From a virus, in the IMG/VR virus record IMGVR_UViG_3300025087_000295, positions 1 through 24,079 of that record: a stretch of DNA of 24,079 nt. One strand, written 5' to 3'. The position numbers and the translations under genes are program-made. The notes below the pieces were generated by a model, which ran no database searches, had not been told where the DNA came from, and saw only the letters and a program-made list of their open reading frames with translations. Positions 1-6,234 of the stretch are shown here, in pieces (position 1 is the first letter of the stretch; the number at the start of each line of letters is the position of its first letter).

Positions 1-129
1 GTGCGAGCCGCTGAACGTGAGCCAGTAGCAGCCGGCGGGGATGACTTCGAGCACGGGTAGGCTTGCAGGTATCCCCTCCCCCTCTGGTGCTGGGGGAGGT
101 GGCGGGGGTAGGGGTAGGTGGTTTGTCAT
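1..129 (-). CDS. Partial ORF with proline-rich N-terminus, unknown function
   Basis: The 5' end of a leftward gene that runs off the window. The ATG at 129-127 overlaps the TGA of the upstream gene (ATGA), and AAGGAGG lies just upstream in the end of that gene, so it is translationally coupled. The 43 visible residues begin MTNHLPLPPPPPPAPEGEG and continue with an ordinary globular-looking stretch (VLEVIPAGCYWLTFSG). No family is recognised from this fragment; it is the last visible gene of the long leftward operon. Confidence 0.6.
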   Translation of the reverse strand, partial: MTNHLPLPPPPPPAPEGEGIPASLPVLEVIPAGCYWLTFSGSH

Positions 130-323
130 TTCGCCTCCTTCGGAATAAGCTGCCAGCTATTCAGACTGGCCAGCAGGCTCAGGTACGGGTGGCAGATCGG
201 GCAGATGCAGACGTGATCCTGGAAGCGTAGTTGAGCAAGGGCGCGCTTAGCGTCATCGTTTTCGCTCAGGCAGGCGACTTGCAGCCGCTGGCCTTCGAGA
301 CACAAGACGGGGATATTATTCAT
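126..323 (-). CDS. Small hypothetical protein with CxCxxCH motif
   Basis: A 65-aa ORF with ATGA overlaps at both ends (with the genes starting at 129 and ending at 320), which supports it as a real operon member. It contains CICPICHP near residue 40, a CxCxxCH pattern that could bind a metal, plus a further Cys pair in the N-terminal half. I do not recognise a family. Function unknown. Confidence 0.65.
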   Translation of the reverse strand: MNNIPVLCLEGQRLQVACLSENDDAKRALAQLRFQDHVCICPICHPYLSLLASLNSWQLIPKEAK

Positions 324-595
324 GCTTCCACCTTTGCCAGTACAAACTTGCCGTTGATGATCCTGGCTTCCAGTATTTCGCCGGTCGTGATGTGCTGCAA
401 GCGTGCGCCGATCGATAGCCCGTAGGGGTGCTGTTTGTTGTAGCGCGCCGGGATGGTATCGCTGTAGCCGAGCATGGCCTTAAGCTCGAACTTATTGAAG
501 CAGGGGCAGTCGCCCCAGCAGCCGCCGGGGTCGTGGATCAGCAGCCAGGGGGTTTCGGCGGCAGGGATCAGGTTGCGGGGCAGGTTGGGCGTCAT
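320..595 (-). CDS. Hypothetical phage protein
   Basis: About 91 aa, starting MTPNLPRNLIP. I chose the ATG at 595 because GGAAAGG at 605-611 is 9 nt away; the alternative ATG at 604 (three residues longer) abuts that site with no spacing. It contains a GGCWGDCPCFNKFELK stretch with three cysteines and a C-terminal half of beta character. Its stop overlaps the next start (ATGA). No family recognised. Confidence 0.65.
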   Translation of the reverse strand: MTPNLPRNLIPAAETPWLLIHDPGGCWGDCPCFNKFELKAMLGYSDTIPARYNKQHPYGLSIGARLQHITTGEILEARIINGKFVLAKVEA

Positions 596-616
596 GGGTG
601 TCATCCTTTCCGGGGG

Positions 617-838
617 TCAATCCCTCATCGCGGCATCGTAGCCGTCTTGCCATTCCCGGGCTTCGTAGCTGCCTTCGGGATACGGGTTGCCGGTCACGCC
701 TTCGGGGTGGCCGTCCATGCAGGTATTCCAGCCTTCCAGCCAACACTCGCTCGGGCGGCTGCGCTCGTGCGGTGCTGCGGGCGGCGCTTCCCAGGCGCCG
801 GTGACGAAGTTGTAGATGCGCCAGGTGTTGTCAGGCAT
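617..838 (-). CDS. RMF/CrpP-like small protein
   Basis: A 73-aa protein with AAGGAG 7 nt upstream of the ATG. It ends with NPYPEGSYEAREWQDGYDAA, preceded by a related CWLEGWNTCMDG segment. The NPY...W..GY..A pattern resembles the signature of the ribosome modulation factor/CrpP superfamily, whose members are common in phage accessory regions and bind ribosomes or, in CrpP, have been linked to drug modification. This is a motif-level match only; the role here is unknown. It overlaps the upstream gene by 8 nt. Confidence 0.6.
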   Translation of the reverse strand: MPDNTWRIYNFVTGAWEAPPAAPHERSRPSECWLEGWNTCMDGHPEGVTGNPYPEGSYEAREWQDGYDAAMRD

Positions 839-1103
839 CTGTTATCTCCTTCATCTTTTGCGACCACAAGGCGCCGCTTAGCGTATAAATCACAGCAAGC
901 GCCTCATCTGGCCGTAGCAAGATCGTAAGGTCGGTCTGGGTGCCGTCCCTGTCGAAGCGTAGGTACACCGTGTCCGGTTCCAATCCCTCGATCAGCCCAG
1001 CAGAAATCTCGCAGTTCTGGTATGGCTGCACAGCCGCACGCCAAAACTTACCCTTGCGACCATCGGCCTCAATCGTGAAGTTAACTTTTTTGCGGTTGCT
1101 CAT
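831..1103 (-). CDS. Hypothetical protein
   Basis: 90 aa, preceded by AAGGTG. It is a soluble, mixed alpha/beta-looking protein with a central EGLEPDTVYLRFDRDG segment. Its start lies inside the end of the Lar-like gene (23-nt overlap) and its stop inside the start of the RMF-like gene, so these three are probably translated together. No family recognised. Confidence 0.6.
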   Translation of the reverse strand: MSNRKKVNFTIEADGRKGKFWRAAVQPYQNCEISAGLIEGLEPDTVYLRFDRDGTQTDLTILLRPDEALAVIYTLSGALWSQKMKEITDA

Positions 1104-1419
1104 GGCTCACCTTGGATAGGGCATCTTCAACGGCTTCTATGATTACGCTGTCAGTTGGTGCGCCGAATTCATAGATATTGTTCAGTAAATAACGAGCGGC
1201 CTTTACCAACAACTCAATCTCCGAGCGCAGGGCGTCCTCAATCGGGCGGGTGTTCCAGTATTCCACAGCTTCCTCTCTGGTATTCTCCCACCAGTCGGGA
1301 GAGTATTGGCAAGCCTTACACCCTACCCTGAGCGGACCTAAAGGATTGTCCGGCCATATTTCAATCGCAACGTCACTACTCTTGCATTTCGGGCATGGTT
1401 TCAATTCGTCACTGGTCAT
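1081..1419 (-). CDS. Lar-like restriction alleviation protein
   Basis: 112 aa with an N-terminal zinc-ribbon: LKPCPKCKSSD (C9, C12), then VGCKACQY (C34, C37), then EEAVEYWNTR. This order (LKPCPxC...C..C...A.e.WN.R) is the hallmark of the Lar_restr_allev family found in many phages; the Rac-prophage member modulates type I restriction-modification in favour of DNA modification. The C-terminal half (about residues 60-112) is extra and unassigned. AAGGA lies 8 nt before the ATG. Whether this protein alleviates restriction is inferred from the family only. Confidence 0.75.
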   Translation of the reverse strand: MTSDELKPCPKCKSSDVAIEIWPDNPLGPLRVGCKACQYSPDWWENTREEAVEYWNTRPIEDALRSEIELLVKAARYLLNNIYEFGAPTDSVIIEAVEDALSKVSHEQPQKS

Positions 1420-1466
1420 TAGCTTTATCCTTATTTCTGGTTCTGATTGTTACAGTTTGTATAACG

Positions 1467-1988
1467 CTAGTTGCTGCGCTCCATCGCCTCAGCCACCCAC
1501 GCGGGCATGTACGTTTCAACCCACGCCCGCGCCGCCCGTCCGCGTTTGTCCTGCTTTAGCGTCCCCAGGAAGTAGTGCATCAGCAGGTCAGCTAACCCCT
1601 CATCCGGCTGGCTTCCCTCCGCCATACTCTCCGGGTGATATCCATCCCACAGTCCCACGCCCACAAGCATTGCCTTGTCTTTTGCGTACTGCTTTTCTGG
1701 TATGAGTTTGGCGCGGACGTTCAGGCGGTGCATCAACTCATGGATGGTTATTGCAATCCCGACTGTGGCTGGTGACTGATAGCGGATAATCCCGTACATG
1801 GACGATGCCCAGGTTTTGAGTGGCTTAGAAAACCATGAGCTCATCCCGCCAAAGACGGCGTTGAACGTTTCGATTGGCGGCAGTCCGGTGTATTTACTCA
1901 GGCGCCGAGATACGATGTAGATTGCATCTTCCACAATTGGGATAGTGTCGTCCACCCACAACTGCCGCTGATAGAATTTAATACTCAT
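1467..1988 (-). CDS. Putative zinc metallopeptidase-like protein (HExxH)
   Basis: 173 aa with TIHELMHRL at about residues 81-89, an HExxH zincin motif (H83, E84, H87), followed 43 residues later by DEGLAD (E130, D134), which could supply the third zinc ligand as in gluzincins. No signal peptide is seen, so it would act in the cytoplasm. GGAGG precedes the ATG, and the start overlaps the stop of the DUF5131 gene (ATGA). The family is not recognised; activity is inferred from the motif. Confidence 0.6.
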   Translation of the reverse strand: MSIKFYQRQLWVDDTIPIVEDAIYIVSRRLSKYTGLPPIETFNAVFGGMSSWFSKPLKTWASSMYGIIRYQSPATVGIAITIHELMHRLNVRAKLIPEKQYAKDKAMLVGVGLWDGYHPESMAEGSQPDEGLADLLMHYFLGTLKQDKRGRAARAWVETYMPAWVAEAMERSN

Positions 1989-2983
1989 GGGGTCACCTCC
2001 GGAAATTCATTCCACTCTTGCCCGTCCAGCATGCGACCGGCTGCCTTCTTGCCAACACGCGCTAGCTCTCTGTGTTTAGTTGAGACTCCGTCCCCGATAA
2101 GGTATGTCCATTTGCTTCTGGAACTACCCCAGGGTCCTGTCATTCCTTTTTGGGGGGTTGTGTAAACTGATCGGTTCGGTATTTCGATCCACTCCCCCCA
2201 CTGCTTGAAGAAATACGGCACGCCCGCCGCCTGGCACTGATCACGTACACTCCGCGCCCAATCTGGGTGCATCGGCCTGGCGTCTGGTCCGCTCTCGCCA
2301 CCCATGATGATCCAGTCAAGAGGTAGTCTGCCTAGTTTGCGTCCACATCCCTCACAAGGATGCGATATATGGTGGTAACAACCAACGTGTTTGCATGGTG
2401 GATATGGCCCAAGCTTAAAATCCACCGGCCCCAGCGCAGGCTCATAGCTGACGAACCTTACCGCTGCCGGAGTCTGCAACAGGATCGGGATGCGCTCATC
2501 GGCAGTCTTTTGATCCTCGACAGAGACGCCAAGCCAGACGTTGGGCAGAGGCTTATCCAACAACTTTAGACTCATTGTTGCCAACCCAAACGCACCCGGC
2601 AGCCATTCGTTTACAAATCTATTCATCCTATCGGGGCGCTTTGTCAGGATTAGGAAGGTGTGCCGAGATGCTTCTGCCATCGTTATCCATACCCTCAGGA
2701 TAAACTCAAGTGGCATATCCTCGTGGAACAGGTCGCTCATGCTATTGACAAATACCCGCCGCGGCTTGCGCCACTTCAGCGGATCTTCCAGGCGCTCAGG
2801 ATGTACGCGCACATCCGTAAACTTGCGCGGGCTGCCATCCTCATTCGGCGGGTATTGCTTCGCCCAGAACCTGTTTGCAATCGTCTCTGCATAACAGTGC
2901 TTGCAGCCCTGGCTCACCTTCGTGCAGCCGGTCGTAGGATTCCAAGAATCTGTCGCCCATTCAATACTCGTTTTCGCCATCAT
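1985..2983 (-). CDS. DUF5131 / phage Gp37-Gp68 family protein
   Basis: 332 aa beginning MMAKTSIEWATDSWNPTTGC. Three cysteines (C20, C27, C30, in TTGCTKVSQGCKHCYAE) form the radical-SAM-like Cys cluster typical of the phage Gp37/Gp68 (DUF5131) family; WVNSMSDLFHEDMP, TKRPDRM, WLGVSVEDQ, FVSYEPALGP, DWIIMGGESGP and PYFFKQWGEW are family landmarks and all are present. An insertion around residue 195-220 carries CKHVGC...HPCEGCGRK, probably a second metal site. The family is widespread in phages; its reaction is not settled to my knowledge. The first ATG is coupled to the previous stop (ATGA). Confidence 0.9.
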   Translation of the reverse strand: MMAKTSIEWATDSWNPTTGCTKVSQGCKHCYAETIANRFWAKQYPPNEDGSPRKFTDVRVHPERLEDPLKWRKPRRVFVNSMSDLFHEDMPLEFILRVWITMAEASRHTFLILTKRPDRMNRFVNEWLPGAFGLATMSLKLLDKPLPNVWLGVSVEDQKTADERIPILLQTPAAVRFVSYEPALGPVDFKLGPYPPCKHVGCYHHISHPCEGCGRKLGRLPLDWIIMGGESGPDARPMHPDWARSVRDQCQAAGVPYFFKQWGEWIEIPNRSVYTTPQKGMTGPWGSSRSKWTYLIGDGVSTKHRELARVGKKAAGRMLDGQEWNEFPEVTP

Positions 2984-3207
2984 TCACCGCCTTCCTGATA
3001 CTTCCGTACTTGGTCGCCTATCGGTCCTTTGAGTTCTGTGCGTCCACCTGGCCAGCACTTAGCAAAATAATCGCGCCTGTATTGGTCGGTGGTATATAGA
3101 ACTAATCCGTCAAAAAAACAGACGTACTGAATACGGTTGGTTTTATGCGCTAAATCTTTAGCCAGTTTCAATTCCCGTGCAATTTCTTCAATAGTTGTCC
3201 GGCTCAT
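2980..3207 (-). CDS. Small hypothetical protein
   Basis: 75 aa, starting MSRTTIEEIAREL. I chose the ATG at 3207 because AAGGAGG sits 7 nt upstream; a longer form from 3231 lacks a ribosome site and runs further into the upstream gene. It has an N-terminal helix followed by a beta-rich part (YVCFFDGLVLYTTDQY). The 3' end overlaps the DUF5131 start. No family recognised. Confidence 0.65.
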   Translation of the reverse strand: MSRTTIEEIARELKLAKDLAHKTNRIQYVCFFDGLVLYTTDQYRRDYFAKCWPGGRTELKGPIGDQVRKYQEGGE

Positions 3208-3448
3208 CACTAACCTCCTTCGGGTATTCAATAATCAGTTCCCTACCATCGTGTAACCAAATAGACCCAGGAGATTTCCCATGCCCGCAGCAACACGCTG
3301 CTGTATAAATTCCAGCCCTATTAAGCGCATCAACAATTGGCGCTATACAGGCGTCTATCGGTTTTATTGTCCAGCGCGCTTCTCCGGTATGACTAAGTGC
3401 GGCTGGGATTAGTACATTCAACTCTATCGAGGTTCCCCATTTACACAT
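3188..3448 (-). CDS. Hypothetical phage protein with CCCGHG motif
   Basis: 86 aa. The segment DACIAPIVDALNRAGIYTAACCCGHGKSPGSIWLHDGREL matches a pattern I recognise from small uncharacterised phage proteins (conserved D-A-C, L-N, GI-T-x-x-CCxGHG, then I-x-L-x-D-G-R). The Cys/His cluster suggests metal binding. The start ATG at 3448 overlaps the previous stop as TGATG; a TTG nine bases upstream is a weaker option. Function unknown. Confidence 0.7.
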   Translation of the reverse strand: MCKWGTSIELNVLIPAALSHTGEARWTIKPIDACIAPIVDALNRAGIYTAACCCGHGKSPGSIWLHDGRELIIEYPKEVSDEPDNY

Positions 3449-3846
3449 CAGACGCAAACTCCAAACTGCCGGTATTTCGCAACAAAGTTATTGGCCGACT
3501 TGTCGGTTCCAACTCTCGAAAATCCGAGGGGAGCTAAGGTTTTATCAAGAGCCTCTTCAATCTGGTGAACGAAATCGATATCGACTGGCCCTATATCGAA
3601 ATCGACGAAATTGACATCCAGTTCCGTGACCGGCTCGTAAGTCTTGTCGAATATGTCCGGCTTGCATGGGTATTTCTCGCCCTTAACACCAGTGATGATC
3701 CAATCGCCAGGGGATACTCGCATATCGCCTTCGAGCGTCTCGATAACGGGATTGCCGTCGTCGTCTAAAACCATCCCTTCAATACGTACGCCAGGCCGCC
3801 ATTGTTCTGCCTCAATAATGATTGGTCGCTTTCTAAACTTCGCCAT
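3448..3846 (-). CDS. PGDYG-like phage protein
   Basis: 132 aa. The N-terminal 75 residues read KFRKRPIIIEAEQW ... TLEGDMRVSPGDWIITGVKGEKYPCKPDIFDKTYEPV, a very common phage domain (PGDYG-like; KP-x-x-IEAxQW and PGDWII-x-G-x-GE-x-YPCKPDIF). The C-terminal 55 residues (VDIDFVHQIEEALDKTLAPLGFSRV) are a different segment. The start is the ATG at 3846, with GGAGG 6 nt upstream and a TGATG overlap with the previous stop. Function of the family unknown. Confidence 0.8.
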   Translation of the reverse strand: MAKFRKRPIIIEAEQWRPGVRIEGMVLDDDGNPVIETLEGDMRVSPGDWIITGVKGEKYPCKPDIFDKTYEPVTELDVNFVDFDIGPVDIDFVHQIEEALDKTLAPLGFSRVGTDKSANNFVAKYRQFGVCV

Positions 3847-4280
3847 CACTCACCTCCGTTAAGTAAAAACTTAGGAGCCATATCGCTCAGCTCGTGATTT
3901 GATACCTGGCTGACAGTCCTACCGTCTGGGAGCACCAGATATTCAAAGAACGCTGTCCGTGCTCCAAAGATCACCGCTTTGAGGCATTTGGCTTTGCAGT
4001 CGTGATACAGCATGGTCGCCGCCTGACGCCGGGCAGTTATGGCTGCTGATGGCTTGGTGGAGCGAGTTGGCAACACGGGCCACACCAAGCGATATTCTTC
4101 TATCCCAATCTCAAACCGTAGCATATATGCTGCTCGACCACCATGCTCCGCGCCAAATGCGTGAGACAGGACACTCCCACCCAGTGATTCAATAAGGGCG
4201 ATTGCTTTATCGATCCAGCTATCCGGAGTTGACTTTCCAGAATCCCAAAAGTTCAAATCCTCACCACAAGGTAGTTCCAT
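3846..4280 (-). CDS. Hypothetical protein
   Basis: 144 aa from the ATG at 4280 (TGATG overlap with the upstream gene). Features seen: SWIDKAIALIESLGGSV helix, a beta stretch AAYMLRFEIGIEEYRLVWPVLP, then ARRQAATMLYHDCKAKCLKAVIFGARTAFFEYLVLPDGRT. It looks like a compact alpha/beta fold. I do not recognise a named family. It overlaps both neighbours and is part of the same operon. Confidence 0.65.
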   Translation of the reverse strand: MELPCGEDLNFWDSGKSTPDSWIDKAIALIESLGGSVLSHAFGAEHGGRAAYMLRFEIGIEEYRLVWPVLPTRSTKPSAAITARRQAATMLYHDCKAKCLKAVIFGARTAFFEYLVLPDGRTVSQVSNHELSDMAPKFLLNGGE

Positions 4281-4528
4281 CACTCACCGCCTTCCAGGGC
4301 TTCACTCGCCATTCGTGCAATCTTATTTACCCGATACTCGCTCCAACCTTGCTGCCCGATGTTCAGCGCATCAGGGGCCAGCGACGTGCGCGCCAGGTCA
4401 AGGATTTCCTGAAGCTCATTCCTAAGCCTGTCCACTTCCGCTTGCAGGGCGGCAAGCTTAGCGAATGTCTGGTCGTAATATTCGCGCCTTACAATCACCA
4501 CGTCCTGATTGGTCGTTTCGTCGCTCAT
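4280..4528 (-). CDS. Small coiled-coil protein
   Basis: 82 aa. Residues about 18-45 (YYDQTFAKLAALQAEVDRL...) are a heptad-like helix, so a short coiled coil is likely. ATGA overlap with the upstream nuclease-like gene and GGTGAGG before the start. No family recognised. Confidence 0.6.
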   Translation of the reverse strand: MSDETTNQDVVIVRREYYDQTFAKLAALQAEVDRLRNELQEILDLARTSLAPDALNIGQQGWSEYRVNKIARMASEALEGGE

Positions 4529-5121
4529 TCCTCACCACCTTTCACACGGGCATAGTGGGCGCGCAGCGCGGCACAACTATAGCCTGGGTTTTGCTCAAGC
4601 TCTAGCTCCTCCGCCAACATGCGTGCATCCTCGTTGGCTTCTTTCAGTTCTTTCTTTAGTTCTACAGTACGGTTGACCATCTGCTTTAGAGCCCAGACAC
4701 GCATGGCTCCGAGCCTTGCCAGCTTCAGGGCGTTGGCTTCTGACCATTTCTTGTAAAGCTTATTGGCCGTTGGCTTGCGTTCAACTAGCACCCTGCCGTT
4801 CTTGGTGACAAATAGAATTCCTGCTCGCTCTGGTACGAGATCTTCGCAGCCTCGCATCTTCTCTGGCATAGCAAACCACAACTCTTTGATCAGAAAACCA
4901 TTTCGGTCGTGGTGGTGATACTTGTCGGCATCACGCTTAAGATCGGATTTTGACACTTTGATTTCGACCTCTTTGGCGCACATACTGGTAGTGTTTAGTA
5001 CGCAAAGGTCAAGCTCGTAACCAAACATGCCCCAACTTACATTCGGAACAACGATATGCCGACGAATGTCAAACCAGTTGGCGATAGCCACTTCAATCTC
5101 TCTGGTGGTTTCGTAGTTCAA
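4525..5121 (-). CDS. Putative PD-(D/E)xK nuclease-like protein
   Basis: 198 aa, TTG start overlapping the previous TGA (TTGA). The N-terminal half shows YELDLCVL (E36, D38), then AKEVEIKVSKSDLKRD (E51, E53, K55). The spacing D...ExK followed by SD-(I/L)-x-x-D matches the PD-(D/E)xK nuclease core seen in MmcB-like and phage-related proteins. Residues 150-185 form a long charged helix. It could be a DNA repair, recombination or host-DNA nuclease, or a catalytically inert relative. The TTG start is supported by GAGAGG 5 nt upstream. Confidence 0.65.
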   Translation of the reverse strand: MNYETTREIEVAIANWFDIRRHIVVPNVSWGMFGYELDLCVLNTTSMCAKEVEIKVSKSDLKRDADKYHHHDRNGFLIKELWFAMPEKMRGCEDLVPERAGILFVTKNGRVLVERKPTANKLYKKWSEANALKLARLGAMRVWALKQMVNRTVELKKELKEANEDARMLAEELELEQNPGYSCAALRAHYARVKGGEE

Positions 5122-5510
5122 CCATGCCTCTCTTTCAAAAACTCATCTAGATCAAAGTCGTCAAGAGAGTCGCCAATAATTGCTTGCATCTCCTTGCGCC
5201 ACTCCATGAAGGTCTGTTTTACTTGCCCTTCCAGAGACTCAAAATCTTCGCCATTGCATTCTGTCAGCGGTTTTAAGAAAGCGCGGGCGGCTTCTCTTTC
5301 GGTTTCCAGCTGCTTGATCTTCGCCTTGGCTTCTTCCAGCTCCTTGCGCAGCTCAGCGATCACACTCGCCCGCTCTGCCGCCAGGCGCAGATTGTCAGCA
5401 GCCTTCTTGCGCTCCTGTTCAGCGACTTTTCGCCAGTAGGTATCCGGGGTAGGTAGCGCCGATGTCTCTGGTAGTTTCCCGAATTTATAGCTATCATCTA
5501 TCTCGCTCAT
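5118..5510 (-). CDS. Coiled-coil protein
   Basis: 130 aa from the ATG at 5510 (MSEIDDSYKF), chosen because GGAG lies 8 nt upstream inside the previous stop region; the longer ORF to 5549 has no ribosome site. Residues about 30-85 (AEQERKKAADNLRLAAERAS...) are a long heptad-repeat coiled coil; the C-terminus DSLDDFDLDEFLKERHG is acidic. No family recognised. Confidence 0.65.
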   Translation of the reverse strand: MSEIDDSYKFGKLPETSALPTPDTYWRKVAEQERKKAADNLRLAAERASVIAELRKELEEAKAKIKQLETEREAARAFLKPLTECNGEDFESLEGQVKQTFMEWRKEMQAIIGDSLDDFDLDEFLKERHG

Positions 5511-5514
5511 TGGT

Positions 5515-6051
5515 TTAGCTCCATTTCCTAGTTGGCTTATATCCGGCATTGATTAAATCTTGATGGTAAGTAGTCCTCTGGTAGGCTCCAAACTCCCAGG
5601 ATAATGGCAGCGTTTCCAGGATTGCGATCAGCTCCGATTCTTCCTGGAAGGGCTTGCGTTTCATGTCCAGGTATCCCCTGCTGTTGTTCTTCACCCAGAG
5701 TCGCAACTCATCTTGGCTTGGAACTCTCCACTGCTTTCCAGTATCGATCAAGTCTTTCGGCGAAAACCAATTTACCTGTTCCGGAGCAATGCCAAAAGGT
5801 ATCGCTTTGCAAAAATACTGAAGCGGGAATTTTGCCGGATCATCGAAAGTAAAATCCTTATGCGAAAGAACTTTCCCACTGCCTTCGCCGTAATAGCCTG
5901 GGTGCGAAAACGACATAACTATCCAGTACGGGAATACATCTTGAACATACCCAATCCATGCCCAGGATTGGACGCAGATCGTTCCCGGCTTCAGAACGGG
6001 GCCTGACACACTATCGAAAAGCGATAACTGGGAGACGCGACTTAATCCCAT
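5515..6051 (-). CDS. Hypothetical protein with N-terminal QLSLF motif
   Basis: 178 aa. Near the N-terminus (residues 8-12) it has QLSLF, identical to the consensus sliding-clamp (DnaN) binding pentapeptide, in an otherwise unknown protein rich in aromatic residues (SWAWIGYVQDVFPYWIVMSF). The remainder includes WRVPSQDELRLWV and a C-terminal helix. GAGG is 9 nt before the ATG. Clamp binding is inferred from the motif; nothing else is assigned. Confidence 0.7.
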   Translation of the reverse strand: MGLSRVSQLSLFDSVSGPVLKPGTICVQSWAWIGYVQDVFPYWIVMSFSHPGYYGEGSGKVLSHKDFTFDDPAKFPLQYFCKAIPFGIAPEQVNWFSPKDLIDTGKQWRVPSQDELRLWVKNNSRGYLDMKRKPFQEESELIAILETLPLSWEFGAYQRTTYHQDLINAGYKPTRKWS

Positions 6052-6054
6052 CTC

Positions 6055-6234
6055 TCACTTCCTCTTCCGCATATTGCGCCGGTTCCTGGCCGCCTTCTGC
6101 CTCCCGTCGGCGTAGCGCTTCGTCGCTCGGATGCCGGACGGCAGGGTGTGCTTCGATGCCCGGTGGTAGGCGGGCTGCTTGCGGTACAGGTCCGCAGGCG
6201 TGAAGAACTTTTCGATTAGCTGTTGGAGGTTCAT
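6055..6234 (-). CDS. 59-aa highly basic small protein
   Basis: A short ORF starting MNLQQLIEKFFTPADLYRKQ and ending in a very basic tail (RQKAARNRRNMRKRK). Its ATG overlaps the TGA of the helicase-methyltransferase gene (ATGA at 6234-6231) and its TGA lies 3 nt before the next ATG, so it fills the gap exactly. The basic C-terminus suggests nucleic-acid binding. No family recognised. Confidence 0.75.
   Translation of the reverse strand: MNLQQLIEKFFTPADLYRKQPAYHRASKHTLPSGIRATKRYADGRQKAARNRRNMRKRK

Noticed and set aside
428-928. 166-aa plus-strand ORF opposite the first genes
   Set aside because: It runs antisense to three overlapping minus-strand genes with good ribosome sites; its composition is low-complexity Gly/Ala/Arg, as expected for a shadow frame in GC-rich DNA.
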